From Thalassotalea sp. ND16A (GTDB taxonomy: Bacteria > Pseudomonadota > Gammaproteobacteria > Enterobacterales > Alteromonadaceae), in contig NZ_JQDZ01000018.1 in the NCBI RefSeq assembly GCF_000764205.1, positions 61,994 to 125,993 on the forward strand: a stretch of 64,000 nucleotides of DNA, given 5' to 3'. Positions 47,908-58,226 of this stretch are shown in pieces. Each line of letters begins with the position of its first letter. Positions within the stretch are counted from its first letter, which is position 1. Position numbers and translations under genes: made by a program. The notes beneath the pieces were generated by a model. That model was given only the letters and a program-made list of their open reading frames with translations. It did not search any database and was not told the origin of the DNA.

Positions 47908-49377
47908 AAAAAGGCTACTCAAATTGAGTTAATGCTGTTCGGTTAAGCATTAAGACTTGTACCTTAAAGGATAGCGGCTAGGAATATAAAGCACTGAACG
48001 TGGAAACGTTCGGTGCTTTCTTTTTGGAGGCAGAATGAAATGTTTAATGTCTGCTCTCATTTGTTTTAATTTGGCCGGTAATTTTCCGTCGGGTGACAAA
48101 GCTAGCCAACGAAGTTGCGTATCAATTAAACTAATTGCGGCAGTGAAACTTATTCTGGTAGGTTCAACGTTCGCCTCTTCAGCAATATCAGCCATCTCTA
48201 ACCGTATAAGGTTATAGGCAATTAGCACACCCCATAATTCTTGCTTAACACCTTCAACAAATCGACTTCGAAGGGTCACTTTATTTTGGAGTTGTGTTTG
48301 TTTTAATTCACCAAAGCCTTCTTCAATTTCCCAACGCTGCCAGTAAATATTCAAAATTGATTCTAGCGGATATTTACCAGGGTCAATTAACGACGTAATA
48401 AACCCTTTGATCTCACCTTTGGGCTCCTGATAAGCAATAAATCGAGCACGCCATTTTTCAGGTAAATTAGGGTTTTGTTTTCTTGCTTGCGGGGAAGTAG
48501 GCATATCAATCAGGAAGTCGTTTGCGGCAAATTCTTCCACGACTTCATAGCGCATCTTATTTTTTATTGGTGTTAACCAATGACGTTCATCGCCTGCACT
48601 TTGCCATTGAGTAAACAAATCGGCAGAGAAGTAACAGCGATCAAAAAGAGTTAACGAATTGTCTGGCGTATCGGCTAACAAGCGACGGGCCAAGGATATT
48701 TCACCAATATGGCAGGCATCAAATGCAGCCCCTAACATTAAACGAGTTTCAACTGACATCAAACTCACTAAGCGCAGTTGTGGATACGGTTTATGAGTTT
48801 TAGAAATAAAGCCAAACTCTTCGGCATTTTCTGGTGAATCTTGGCAACGAAATGTCGTGCCATCAACCGCTAAAACATGAAGGCCAATATCACTTGTTGT
48901 ACCTAAAGCTTTCGTTTTCCAAGCTTCTAATGTCGTCTTGAAAAGATATGACATGGGAGAGTCAGATAAACGACGGCGACAATCCGTTAATACACTTGGT
49001 GCGACTCTTGACCACTCGTTTTTGGGGCTAGGTTGAAGAGCAATATCCATCGAGCTACAAACTTCTTTTATCGATTTATTTCGTATAAGCCCCATCCAAA
49101 TAACAAGCCAAATTGCTTGTTGGGCTGGCAACCTTCGATTTCGGACGCTAGCTTTTCCTGTTGCTAATAAAGATTCTTCAATCCACTCTGGGTCAATCGC
49201 TTGAATGACAGATTCATAAGCTCCACTCTCTTCAACTGATTCGTAAACAAGTTCTAGTTCATTATTAAGCACAAAAAATCCCCTTTGAAAAATTCAGAGG
49301 GGATTATCTTATAGTGGCAGGATCGTTCAAGCTTTTCTTAAACGATCGGCATTAACTCAAATTGAGTAGCCTTTTTT
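47906..49377 (-). mobile_element. IS4-family insertion sequence
   Basis: About 1.47 kb, bounded by near-perfect inverted repeats of ~29 bp (AAAAAAGGCTACTCAA and onwards to GTTAATGC at the left; the complement at the right), which differ only at the centre of a CTCAAATTGAG palindrome. One intact transposase gene is inside. I could not define a target duplication; the left end overlaps the stop codon of the response regulator. Confidence 0.85.
47950..49272 (-). CDS. IS4-family DDE transposase
   Basis: A 440-residue transposase. DDE residues lie in VLAVDGTTFRCQD, SLTLFDRCYFSAD and YWQRWEIEEGFGELKQTQLQ; the last is the Y-(2)-R-(3)-E-(6)-K signature of the IS4 family. The N-terminal part has PAQQAIWLVIWMGLIRNKS. 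The gene is intact and its codon use does not stand out. Confidence 0.92.
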   Translation of the reverse strand: MLNNELELVYESVEESGAYESVIQAIDPEWIEESLLATGKASVRNRRLPAQQAIWLVIWMGLIRNKSIKEVCSSMDIALQPSPKNEWSRVAPSVLTDCRRRLSDSPMSYLFKTTLEAWKTKALGTTSDIGLHVLAVDGTTFRCQDSPENAEEFGFISKTHKPYPQLRLVSLMSVETRLMLGAAFDACHIGEISLARRLLADTPDNSLTLFDRCYFSADLFTQWQSAGDERHWLTPIKNKMRYEVVEEFAANDFLIDMPTSPQARKQNPNLPEKWRARFIAYQEPKGEIKGFITSLIDPGKYPLESILNIYWQRWEIEEGFGELKQTQLQNKVTLRSRFVEGVKQELWGVLIAYNLIRLEMADIAEEANVEPTRISFTAAISLIDTQLRWLALSPDGKLPAKLKQMRADIKHFILPPKRKHRTFPRSVLYIPSRYPLRYKS

Positions 49378-49396
49378 AATTAACAGGGATTAATGA

Positions 49397-52300
49397 TTAG
49401 TGTAATTTCTTACGACGTAGCATTAATAATGGCAGGGTAAGTAACATCCAACCAAATGAACCACCACTGCTTTTCTTCTTCTCAGCTTGCTCGGCGGCAA
49501 CAATTACCATAACGGTTGTTTCAACAGAGTCGTTGCCGTCACTTACCGTTACGGTGAACTCGTGAGTTCCTACCGATAAACCTGAAACTTCAGTCATCGC
49601 AGCATCCGCATTAGCAATTGTACCCGGACCATCCCAAGCAAATGTTAATGCATCGCCGTCAGCATCAGTCGATGGTGTTGCATCAAGTGTTGCGACGCCA
49701 CCTTCTGTGATAGCAACTTCAGCCGCAGCTTTTGCCGCCACCGGCATATCATTGGTAGGAGTTACCGTTAACATAAAGCTGGTTGATACAGAGTCTGTAG
49801 GATATAACTTGTCTGCTACAATTACTGTTACCATTGTTTCACCATGAAAATCAGCATCCGGAGTAATATCAATGGTTGCACCTGGCGTGTCACCATTTAC
49901 CACAGCGGTGAAGTTTTCACCTTCAACACTGATAACATTCACACCTAAGTCTGCATCAGAAAACGGAACCATAACACCAGTTAACGTAGTATCTTCGACA
50001 ATTTCCATATCACGTAACTCACCAATTTGTAAGTTTGAGTGAACCTTAATTAAACGCTCAGCCGTAACATCGGCAATGCCTTCAACTTGGTTATTGAAAT
50101 TAATCGCCATGGTTTGACCTGCTGCTGATTCATCAACCCGTACCTGGAACTCAAGGTTAAATTGACTGCTCTCTGGGCCAACATAGTCATAACATACCAC
50201 TAAGTTATCAGACAGTTTGTCTTTTAAGTCATTAAATGCATAACTCACACCTTTCCAACGTTCAAGTGGACCAAACGTGCCCATAGGACCGGTAAAGCCT
50301 TGTAAACCAATTGAACCTTCACCTGGCATGCTGGCATAATCGATATTGTCGTAAGCCATGATGATTTCAAATTCACCTTTATCGAATTTGTAGCCGCCGA
50401 TGTCCATGATTAATTCCATGTCATATCTGTCACCCAAATCGACAAAGTGGTTTATCATTGAGCCATCTTCTAAGTACTCAGTATAATCGTAATCTTCATT
50501 GCGGGCATTATCCCACTCGATCATGAGTTTCTTATTTTCGGTATAGGCAAAGGTCATGCCACTGGCATTTTCTTCATCCCTGTTCATTGGATTGTATGGT
50601 GTATGCAATGTTGACCAACCGGTATCGCTGATACCTTTCCATAACACCCCGATAATGGCATCCGGGAAGCTGTGGAATGGGAATGGCGCATAGATAGGCA
50701 AGAATAGAGGCGCACTATCAAGTTGTGCATAACCCATTGGGCTTACTGTGATTGAATCAAAGCTTGCTTGTTCACCATTGTTATAAAGCGACGTACTGTT
50801 CTCATCTTGCCAGAACCAGCTAAATGGCAAGGTTAAGTTGTCATTCCATACACCACCCCACATTTGGCTGAAGCCAAATTTGGCTAAATCGATGTAACCG
50901 CCATCAGATGAAGAACCATCGATATAATCGCCCATATCAGGGGTACGACACATTTCATCGGTTAAACTGGTTGTTATCACATAATCAGGGGCAATATCAC
51001 TAGTATCTAGCTGACTGCCACTAAGCGTAATGGCATTACCATCAACCGTTAGGCCTTGTGCCATGGCATGTGATGCTTTAACACTACCTGCCACTAATGA
51101 TAAACCTTCAGGGATCATTGAACTTAGTTCGATATCACGGTTTGCACCGCTGTTGTTTGGCAGAACATGTAATTTCACATCGATAACATCGCCTACTTGT
51201 GCCGCCGTTTGGCTGCTAGTGACAGACACGTCGTTTTTACCACGAGTTAGCTTAAATGGTACAAAGCCCATGTTACCGGCATTGTCACCATCGGTACCTA
51301 AATCAAAGCCTGAGTAGTAAATATCGCCTTCGGCTAAATCACTCATTTCCCAATTAACCGCCACACTAAATGGATTGACACCATCATTGCTTTGTGGACC
51401 TGTTACCTGAATATTGCTGGCAACATCACCAGTTACCACGGCAGTGGCAACTTCATAGGTATCAATTGGTGATACCGCCTCAGGATCCCAGAAATCGTAG
51501 TGTGGATAGTTATGGACTTGTACCCAATATTTACCAGCCGCCGGCTCATTGATGTTACAGTAATCTTCATAATGCTCAGCGGTAGACAGACAAATGGCTT
51601 CGTCTTGCATTTGAATTTTACCATCACCGTTGGCATCAAAACCTATGGTAATGTCCAAATCACCTGCTTGCCATGCTTCTGCAGCTGTAGTATTAGTGCG
51701 CCCTAATGATTCAGCAATTAAACGCGTCGCGTTTTCAGGTACATCAAGCCAGATGGTTTTATCGGCAGGACCGTCAACCTCATCATCATAAAATGGAATG
51801 ACACTATCATCGTCTTGCTCTAAGCTAAACGTATGCACTGTAGCGGCAACAGGCTGATAAGCTCGTGCAGTGAAATCAACAATTGATGCACCACGTAAGT
51901 TATTTAAGGTATAACCATCGCTGTCACGATGAGCAACAATGTTTACCGACTCAGGTAGTGTGCCATGGTTGTATTTCATTGCCACCGGCCAATGTGCGGC
52001 AGGGATATCTTCGCTCACTGGAACAAGGTTTATCTGACCTTGTACTTCAACTTCAGAATTGCCGGTAACCGTTTGCGAGTCTAAAATTTTCGCGGTTACT
52101 ACGACTGACTGAGTTTCACCCGCTTTTAGAGTAAATTGTTGTGGTATAACCTTAAGGTCAACACTCAGCTCTTTGGTAAGGGCTTCAACATTCCAAGTGC
52201 CATCTACGGTCGCTTTTACCGTACGTACCCAAGTACAGGCATCTTTACAGTCAAAGTTCACCAATTCAGGTAAGTTAAGCGCTCGCGTATCACCACCATT

Positions 52301-54616
52301 GTTTGGGTTAGCAGCGATAAAGGCCTCCACAGATTCATCCATGATCAACCCGGCTTTGGCGGCCGCAGCAACATCAATACGACCAGAGCCTGTGTCATAA
52401 ACGCCGGCGTCTTTTAACTCCTTGGTATATGTGTCTCTAACATACACATCCTGATTGGCAGTCATTTGCACAGCAGATTGAATTTCAGCAGCAGTCCAGC
52501 TAGGTTGCGCTTGTTTTAACAATGCCAAGGCACCAGCAACATGAGGACCGGCCATTGAAGTACCGCTCATAAACGTGTAATCGCTTGAGTAGGCACCCGG
52601 CGCGAATGGTAGTTCATCGGCCATGGCGGCATAAATATCAACACCAGGTGCTGAAATAGCCGGAACTAAATGATGCGGGTTAGTCGAGCTTGGTCCTCGT
52701 GACGAGAACTCGGCAACAACATCGGCAGCAGCGGGATCTATGTTACGGCTAATTTCACTGGCAGAAATAGTCCCCATATGACCAGTGCCCGAAGACAACC
52801 AGTTAACCAGGTCTCTACCGGCGTAGAAATCGACATGGACGCCAGGAATGTCGTAAATATCGTTAACAATTTCATCATTCCAGCTGGCATTGTAAAGCAC
52901 AAAACCACCGGCACCACCGGCAGCAGCATTGCTTGCTTTCACTACCCGGGCGATATCACCACGCTTACACACGACAATTTGATCTGCAGTAAACGTACCC
53001 GCTGGGAATGGCTCCAGACACAACTCGTCACCGTAATCGGCGGCTAACACAAATTCACCGGTGAAGGCATCTGAAATACCCGCACCAACGATGTTAGCAG
53101 GAGGTGTCATATCACCACCCGTCATGTCGTTAATACCTTTGCCGGCAATATCTATGGTACGGCCATGCGTTGTTGCCGCAACCGATAGTAACCAAGGAGA
53201 CGTGTGATCGGTAGTATAGGCGCCATATTGGCCTGAGTTACCAGCAGAAGCTGCAACCGATACACCCGCTTCACGAGCTGCCAAGAACGCAAGTTCCATT
53301 GCATCTTCCCATGGAAAGCTTTCACCGCCGCCAATAGAGAAGTTAATAACGTCAACGCCATCTTCAATGGCTTTTTCTATGCCTAATAAAATAGCTTCCG
53401 ATGGACAACCTTGGAATGGGCTACCAGTTGGGTAACATACTTGATAAGAAGTAATGTTTGCATGTGGCGCAACACCTGAAACTTGGGCAAAAGTAAAGCC
53501 AGTTTCTTTACCATTACCGTCGGCCGAAGCACCTAATAATGGTGCATCATAAATTACGTTACCAGCAGTGGTACCTGCGGTGTGGCTACCATGGCCACTG
53601 TAATCTTCACCGGTTGGCTCGGCGATTTGAATTTTGCTACCCCAAGGGTTGTTAGGATCTTCAATCGCATAAGTATCGGTGATCACTTTAAAACTGTGGA
53701 TACCAATTAATTTGTCATTACACTTTGATGCGTATTCTTCGATGGCACAATCACCTGAATAAACACCTTCGCCCCACGGGTTGGTATGATCGTAACCATC
53801 GCCACCGATATCAGCGAATGATGGGTGATCTGAATTTACCCCAGTGTCAATGATACCAACAAGAATACCTTCACCTTTATATGGTACATCATTGGTGGCA
53901 GCGCCACTCCAGATTTGATCGGCGCCGATATGAGTTGGGCCTTCATCAGAGTTTAGTTGCAATAAACGCGAGCGTTGAATATGAGCAACTTCCGGTAATT
54001 TTGCCAGCTCAATCGCCTGCTTTTGCGTCATTTGTACCGATACACCATTAAGCGCAGTAGTGAAGCGATTGCTCTTGCTAGTATCCGTTACCATCGCATC
54101 AACTTTGCCTAAAAACTGATCTTGCTTACCTAACAGGTAATTTTTGTAGGCTTGAATATTAGAGCGATTCGGATTGCTATCAGCAAACAGTTTGCTCGCC
54201 GTATGATTCACTTGGCTGCGACCTTGTGGTCCTGACTGAGCAGTAGTACTAGCTCGTGGCGAAGTAGCTGATAAACCTTTAACATTACCATTGTAAGTGG
54301 CAACTGGCTGATCTTTTAAACGCACTATGTAACTATGAACGCCTTTAATATCAGCTTCAGGGGTAAATTTATTTTTCACCTTCAACGGGTCAATACGCTG
54401 ATTCACGCCACCCATACGCTTTACCGCGCTTGACTGTTGCACTTGCTTAGGTTCAGCGTTTACTTTGGCTTGTAGTTGTGTTGGTGAAATTTCCAGCTGT
54501 TTCAGCTGAGAAATATTGGATTTATTAAAGCTATTGCCACTTTCATCGGCAACAGCACCTATTGCAACAGCATAGAGTGCAGCAGACGTTGCAATGGCGA
54601 CCTTTGTTATTTTCAA
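49397..54616 (-). CDS. Large secreted subtilisin-family (S8) protease with GlyGly-CTERM tail
   Basis: A 1739-residue exoprotease. A signal peptide ends near AVADES; an I9-type inhibitor propeptide covers about 90-220. The catalytic triad is Asp257 (ILVGIIDTGVNSDHPSF), His342 (DYSGHGSHTAG) and Ser687 (TFMSGTSMAGPHVAGALAL), with oxyanion Asn460 (AASAGN). A PA domain is inserted near 510-610. Beyond 750 come beta-sandwich domains and, near 1625-1700, a PKD/cadherin-like domain. The C-terminus SSGGSFGWMLLTLPLLMLRR is a GlyGly-CTERM signal: a Gly-rich motif, a helix and basic residues, cut by rhombosortase in other bacteria. It probably degrades external protein for nutrition. Confidence 0.93.
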   Translation of the reverse strand: MKITKVAIATSAALYAVAIGAVADESGNSFNKSNISQLKQLEISPTQLQAKVNAEPKQVQQSSAVKRMGGVNQRIDPLKVKNKFTPEADIKGVHSYIVRLKDQPVATYNGNVKGLSATSPRASTTAQSGPQGRSQVNHTASKLFADSNPNRSNIQAYKNYLLGKQDQFLGKVDAMVTDTSKSNRFTTALNGVSVQMTQKQAIELAKLPEVAHIQRSRLLQLNSDEGPTHIGADQIWSGAATNDVPYKGEGILVGIIDTGVNSDHPSFADIGGDGYDHTNPWGEGVYSGDCAIEEYASKCNDKLIGIHSFKVITDTYAIEDPNNPWGSKIQIAEPTGEDYSGHGSHTAGTTAGNVIYDAPLLGASADGNGKETGFTFAQVSGVAPHANITSYQVCYPTGSPFQGCPSEAILLGIEKAIEDGVDVINFSIGGGESFPWEDAMELAFLAAREAGVSVAASAGNSGQYGAYTTDHTSPWLLSVAATTHGRTIDIAGKGINDMTGGDMTPPANIVGAGISDAFTGEFVLAADYGDELCLEPFPAGTFTADQIVVCKRGDIARVVKASNAAAGGAGGFVLYNASWNDEIVNDIYDIPGVHVDFYAGRDLVNWLSSGTGHMGTISASEISRNIDPAAADVVAEFSSRGPSSTNPHHLVPAISAPGVDIYAAMADELPFAPGAYSSDYTFMSGTSMAGPHVAGALALLKQAQPSWTAAEIQSAVQMTANQDVYVRDTYTKELKDAGVYDTGSGRIDVAAAAKAGLIMDESVEAFIAANPNNGGDTRALNLPELVNFDCKDACTWVRTVKATVDGTWNVEALTKELSVDLKVIPQQFTLKAGETQSVVVTAKILDSQTVTGNSEVEVQGQINLVPVSEDIPAAHWPVAMKYNHGTLPESVNIVAHRDSDGYTLNNLRGASIVDFTARAYQPVAATVHTFSLEQDDDSVIPFYDDEVDGPADKTIWLDVPENATRLIAESLGRTNTTAAEAWQAGDLDITIGFDANGDGKIQMQDEAICLSTAEHYEDYCNINEPAAGKYWVQVHNYPHYDFWDPEAVSPIDTYEVATAVVTGDVASNIQVTGPQSNDGVNPFSVAVNWEMSDLAEGDIYYSGFDLGTDGDNAGNMGFVPFKLTRGKNDVSVTSSQTAAQVGDVIDVKLHVLPNNSGANRDIELSSMIPEGLSLVAGSVKASHAMAQGLTVDGNAITLSGSQLDTSDIAPDYVITTSLTDEMCRTPDMGDYIDGSSSDGGYIDLAKFGFSQMWGGVWNDNLTLPFSWFWQDENSTSLYNNGEQASFDSITVSPMGYAQLDSAPLFLPIYAPFPFHSFPDAIIGVLWKGISDTGWSTLHTPYNPMNRDEENASGMTFAYTENKKLMIEWDNARNEDYDYTEYLEDGSMINHFVDLGDRYDMELIMDIGGYKFDKGEFEIIMAYDNIDYASMPGEGSIGLQGFTGPMGTFGPLERWKGVSYAFNDLKDKLSDNLVVCYDYVGPESSQFNLEFQVRVDESAAGQTMAINFNNQVEGIADVTAERLIKVHSNLQIGELRDMEIVEDTTLTGVMVPFSDADLGVNVISVEGENFTAVVNGDTPGATIDITPDADFHGETMVTVIVADKLYPTDSVSTSFMLTVTPTNDMPVAAKAAAEVAITEGGVATLDATPSTDADGDALTFAWDGPGTIANADAAMTEVSGLSVGTHEFTVTVSDGNDSVETTVMVIVAAEQAEKKKSSGGSFGWMLLTLPLLMLRRKKLH

Positions 54617-54872
54617 AATGTTCTCTCCCAGCCCGACAAAGTAAAAAATAGTAATAAACTTTGTTGGACTTATATTGATTTATTATGTGTAACTAATTAC
54701 TGATAAAACCTTGTTCTAAAAGTAACCGGATCCATTAAAATCTATCGAACAAAATTCACTCTGTCTGTGTAGGTTTGTTGCAATTGTGTAAATTTGTACA
54801 GATACAAAAAAAACCATTGGTTGGTAAATGGCTATATGTTAATGTCTTTGCGTTGTTGTAAAAATTAAGTTA

Positions 54873-55718
54873 ATGCTCGTTATGTTGCGATGTCGCAAAT
54901 TATTAAAACTCCTTCTCCTCTCTTGGTGCTTTTCTACCACCATTTTTGCTGAAGAGATCAATGTCACGCCGATAGAAAATTGGGAGTTTGGTTTAGCCGC
55001 TGGGATCGGTGGTATAACTAACCCGCTCAAAGATGCCGATGATATTTTTCTGCCCGTGATCCCACAGGTAAGCTATTATGGTGATCGTTTTTTTCTTGAA
55101 AATACTGATTTGGGCTTTTCACTGATTGAAAACGAAAAATTCAACGTTAACTTGTATGGTCGCTTTAATGAAGATAAACGCTACTTTCCCAATGCCGATA
55201 CGACTGACATTGTATTTACTTCATTAGGATGGAAATTAGACCCAACCATTAAAGTTGGTCATACCGCTGAAATAAAACTTAAATCCCGTCATCTTACATA
55301 CCTTGCCGGTCTACAGTTCCATTATCATCATCAAAATTATCACGGTAAACTTTCATTATTAACTGATATTAGTAATGTGCATCACGGTGAAGAAGCTGAG
55401 TTTAGTTTTGGTAAAACCTGGCAGCAAGATGATTGGCTGCTCGACCTAGGATTTGGCTTACTTTGGAAGAGCCAACAAATTGTTGATTATTATTATGGGC
55501 TGAAACCGGTTGAGGTCAGCGATAAGCGGGATGAATATTACCCTGATGCTAGCCTGACACCGTACCTGAAACTGGTTTATCAATATGCGATCAGCGAGAA
55601 AGTTAAATTCATCACCTCGGTAAAAATAGACAAAATGGACTCCGAACGGTATCGCAGCCCACTGGTGAATGATCGCTACATTAATTCGTTTTTTATGGGT
55701 TTCGCCTATGATTTTTAA
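54873..55718 (+). CDS. MipA/OmpV-family outer-membrane protein
   Basis: A 281-residue beta-barrel protein. The signal peptide ends near TTIFAEE. The mature start NWEFGLAAGIGGITNPLKDAD and the end INSFFMGFAYDF are typical of MipA/OmpV. It is followed by a DUF3019 protein, a response regulator and a kinase, all close together on the same strand, an arrangement seen in other Alteromonadales. Either of two early ATGs (54873, 54882) could be the start. Confidence 0.88.
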   Translation: MLVMLRCRKLLKLLLLSWCFSTTIFAEEINVTPIENWEFGLAAGIGGITNPLKDADDIFLPVIPQVSYYGDRFFLENTDLGFSLIENEKFNVNLYGRFNEDKRYFPNADTTDIVFTSLGWKLDPTIKVGHTAEIKLKSRHLTYLAGLQFHYHHQNYHGKLSLLTDISNVHHGEEAEFSFGKTWQQDDWLLDLGFGLLWKSQQIVDYYYGLKPVEVSDKRDEYYPDASLTPYLKLVYQYAISEKVKFITSVKIDKMDSERYRSPLVNDRYINSFFMGFAYDF

Positions 55719-56145
55719 ACGAATGCGCTCATGGCAAAGCCCAAGCAATAATAAATTATTATCTTGTCTGATAGGGCTGCCACTTTTGTTTAATTCTCTC
55801 CCTGGCTGGGCGGCTGAGGTGTCCATTTCCCGATTGATCATCAATCCAATCAGCTGTGTTCTGGAGAAAAAAAATACCCCCTGTACCAAACAGGTTACTT
55901 TCTACTGGATGTTAAAGAAAGCAGAGTCGTTCTGTATTTATATTGATAATGCCAGCCAACCGGTGAGTTGTCATGAGCAGCAACAAGGGCAAGTCACCAT
56001 TGAGCACCCGGTCTATAAAAACACTAAGGTAGAACTGCGCTCAAAACAATCGACTAAAGTTTTGGCCTGGGCACAAATTCTGGTGTCCCCTTTGAACATG
56101 CCGAAACGACGACCGAAAAACCGCCACGCCTGGAGCATTTTTTAA
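55708..56145 (+). CDS. DUF3019 family exported protein
   Basis: About 145 residues. A signal peptide (LSCLIGLPLLFNSLPGWAAE) is followed by a small domain with four cysteines: ISCVLEKKNTPCTKQVTF, AESFCIYID and PVSCHEQQ. The pattern fits DUF3019. The start is uncertain: ATG 55708 overlaps the previous stop by 11 bases, ATG 55723 does not. Gene context ties it to envelope sensing by the two-component system next to it; its function is unknown. Confidence 0.78.
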   Translation: MIFKRMRSWQSPSNNKLLSCLIGLPLLFNSLPGWAAEVSISRLIINPISCVLEKKNTPCTKQVTFYWMLKKAESFCIYIDNASQPVSCHEQQQGQVTIEHPVYKNTKVELRSKQSTKVLAWAQILVSPLNMPKRRPKNRHAWSIF

Positions 56146-56147
56146 CC

Positions 56148-56849
56148 ATGAATCAACCCATACAAAAAATACTGTTAGTGGAAGATGATCAAAAGCTGGC
56201 ACGGCTAATTAAATCCTTCCTGGAAGAACATCATTTTGCCGTAACCTGGCTCAATAACGGTGACCTGGCTGATCAGTATGTCAGTTCCGGTGGTTACGAC
56301 TTGATATTGCTCGATGTCATGTTGCCCGGCAAAGATGGCTTTGAAATTTGCCGCAGCATTCGCACCAAATTTAACGGCCCGGTGATCATGGTAACCGCCA
56401 GGACCAACAGTCTTGATCAACTTCGCGGGCTGGAGCTCGGTGCCGACGATTACATTTACAAGCCGATTGAGCCACTCATTCTGCTTGCCCGAATTCGGGC
56501 GCTATTACGTCGAGTACCGGTTGAAGAAGCAAGTACAAAGCTATTACAATTCGGCAAGTTACAAATCAACAAAGTCACCCATAGCGTGAAAATTGCAGAG
56601 AGCAACGTAAACCTGACCGAAAATGAATTTGAATTATTGATTGAATTAACAAAAAGAGCGGGTGAAATACTCTCTCGTGAGTATTTGTTTATGAAATTGA
56701 TCAGACGCGATTATGATGGCATTGACAGAACCATTGACGGTAGAGTAAGCCGCTTGCGCAAAAAGCTTGGCGATAGCAATGAGTCTCCATTTCGGATAAA
56801 AACCATTTGGGGTAAAGGTTACCTGTTCGTCGAGGATGCGTGGGAGTAA
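56148..56849 (+). CDS. OmpR/PhoB-family response regulator
   Basis: A 233-residue regulator. Receiver: ILLVEDDQKLARL, phospho-Asp in LILLDVMLPGKDGF, VMVTARTNSLDQLRGLELGA, and Lys in DYIYKPIEP. The winged-helix output domain has LTENEFELLIELTKRAGEIL, DRTIDGRVSRLRKKLG and TIWGKGYLF. It starts 2 bases after the DUF3019 gene and precedes the kinase gene by 3 bases. It probably controls the mipA-DUF3019 genes. Confidence 0.93.
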   Translation: MNQPIQKILLVEDDQKLARLIKSFLEEHHFAVTWLNNGDLADQYVSSGGYDLILLDVMLPGKDGFEICRSIRTKFNGPVIMVTARTNSLDQLRGLELGADDYIYKPIEPLILLARIRALLRRVPVEEASTKLLQFGKLQINKVTHSVKIAESNVNLTENEFELLIELTKRAGEILSREYLFMKLIRRDYDGIDRTIDGRVSRLRKKLGDSNESPFRIKTIWGKGYLFVEDAWE

Positions 56850-56852
56850 GTC

Positions 56853-58127
56853 GTGGCGAATCATTTTTTAAAATTGTATTTTTTTCTATTACTCACGGTC
56901 GCAGGTACCGCCTGGACTGTCGATTCAATTTATCTGTACTTTCAGCAGGAACATCAATTAGAAGAGCACAATCAACTGCAGGAAAACTACCGACCTTTGC
57001 TAGAGCATTACGCCATACAGAGTGAAATGCAATCGACTACTGAACAACTAAAACTCCCAGAAAATGTTTCGGTGGTGTCGAAAAAAGCCCTGGCATGGCC
57101 ATTAACTATGATGGCAAAACTAAATAGTGGCAAAATTGTACTGCTTACCGATAGCGTCGGTCATAGTACGTATTATTTAGCTACAAAAAACGAAAGTAAC
57201 GTTGTCATGCTAACCCTTGAAAACCGACAAGCTGACAATGATCAATACGCAATTTACTGGATGTGGTTGTTTTATAGCGCCATTGGTATTGTCGTCTATT
57301 TATGGATCTACCCATTAGTCAAAGATGTGTACCGCTTGCAAAAAGCCGCCATTCGATTGGGCCAGGGCAAGCAATACCAGGCGATTGAGTTAGGCAAAAA
57401 TTCGATGCTTGCTCCCACCGGCAATGCCTTTAATGAAATGGCCAACCGAATAGGTAACTTACTGGGCCTGCAACAAGACATTAACAGTGCCGTATCGCAT
57501 GATATTCGTACACCGTTAGCCAGAATAAAATTTACCTTAGCCACTTGTGAACAAGCCAATTTAACACAAAGTAAGCAGAGCATCATCGAAGATATTAATG
57601 AGATTGATGATCTGGTCAGTGAAATTTTGCTCTACGCAAAATTTGAACATACTCACCCGCTGCTGGAAATTCACCATCAGGATTTATCACGACTCACCAA
57701 TGACATTATTGCCAAATATCGGCAAATGAGTAGTATCACCTTTCATCTGGATATTGAACCTGGCTTTGCCGCCCGTTACGATCATCGCTCTTTTACTCGC
57801 GTTTTGCAAAACTTGCTGGATAACTCCATTCGCTTCGCCCGGCAGCATATCCATATCAGTATTCGTAGAGAAGATGATCACAATATTCTAACGCTTGAAG
57901 ATGATGGTCCGGGGATCCCAACGGAACTACTCAATAGTATCACCAAGCCTTTTGTTGGTTCTGCCGAGAAAGAAAAAGCCAGTGCCGGCTTCGGCCTGGG
58001 TTTATTTATTGTTGAAAAAATCTGTGTTTGGCACAACGGCCAGTTTAAGGTAGATAATTTCAGTCGCTATGGCGGGGCAAAATTTGAAATTATCTGGCCT
58101 GTTGATGTAGAGAAACCAAGCTATTGA
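56853..58127 (+). CDS. Envelope sensor histidine kinase
   Basis: A 424-residue kinase starting with GTG after GGGAG. Two membrane segments (about residues 5-25 and 137-155) enclose a periplasmic domain of ~110 residues. HAMP follows, then the H-box AVSHDIRTPLARIKFTL, N-box VLQNLLDNSIRFA, and LEDDGPGIP and GFGLGLFIVEKI for ATP binding. The periplasmic sensor shows no family that I recognise. It pairs with the OmpR-type regulator just upstream. Confidence 0.92.
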   Translation: MANHFLKLYFFLLLTVAGTAWTVDSIYLYFQQEHQLEEHNQLQENYRPLLEHYAIQSEMQSTTEQLKLPENVSVVSKKALAWPLTMMAKLNSGKIVLLTDSVGHSTYYLATKNESNVVMLTLENRQADNDQYAIYWMWLFYSAIGIVVYLWIYPLVKDVYRLQKAAIRLGQGKQYQAIELGKNSMLAPTGNAFNEMANRIGNLLGLQQDINSAVSHDIRTPLARIKFTLATCEQANLTQSKQSIIEDINEIDDLVSEILLYAKFEHTHPLLEIHHQDLSRLTNDIIAKYRQMSSITFHLDIEPGFAARYDHRSFTRVLQNLLDNSIRFARQHIHISIRREDDHNILTLEDDGPGIPTELLNSITKPFVGSAEKEKASAGFGLGLFIVEKICVWHNGQFKVDNFSRYGGAKFEIIWPVDVEKPSY

Positions 58128-58226
58128 TAATCCTCCTCTAAAAAATTTGCATTTGCTCACATCCCGATACCCGGGTAAGGTTAGTAGCAAGCCTATTAAG
58201 TTTTTTCCCACTCAGTGAGAACTAAT

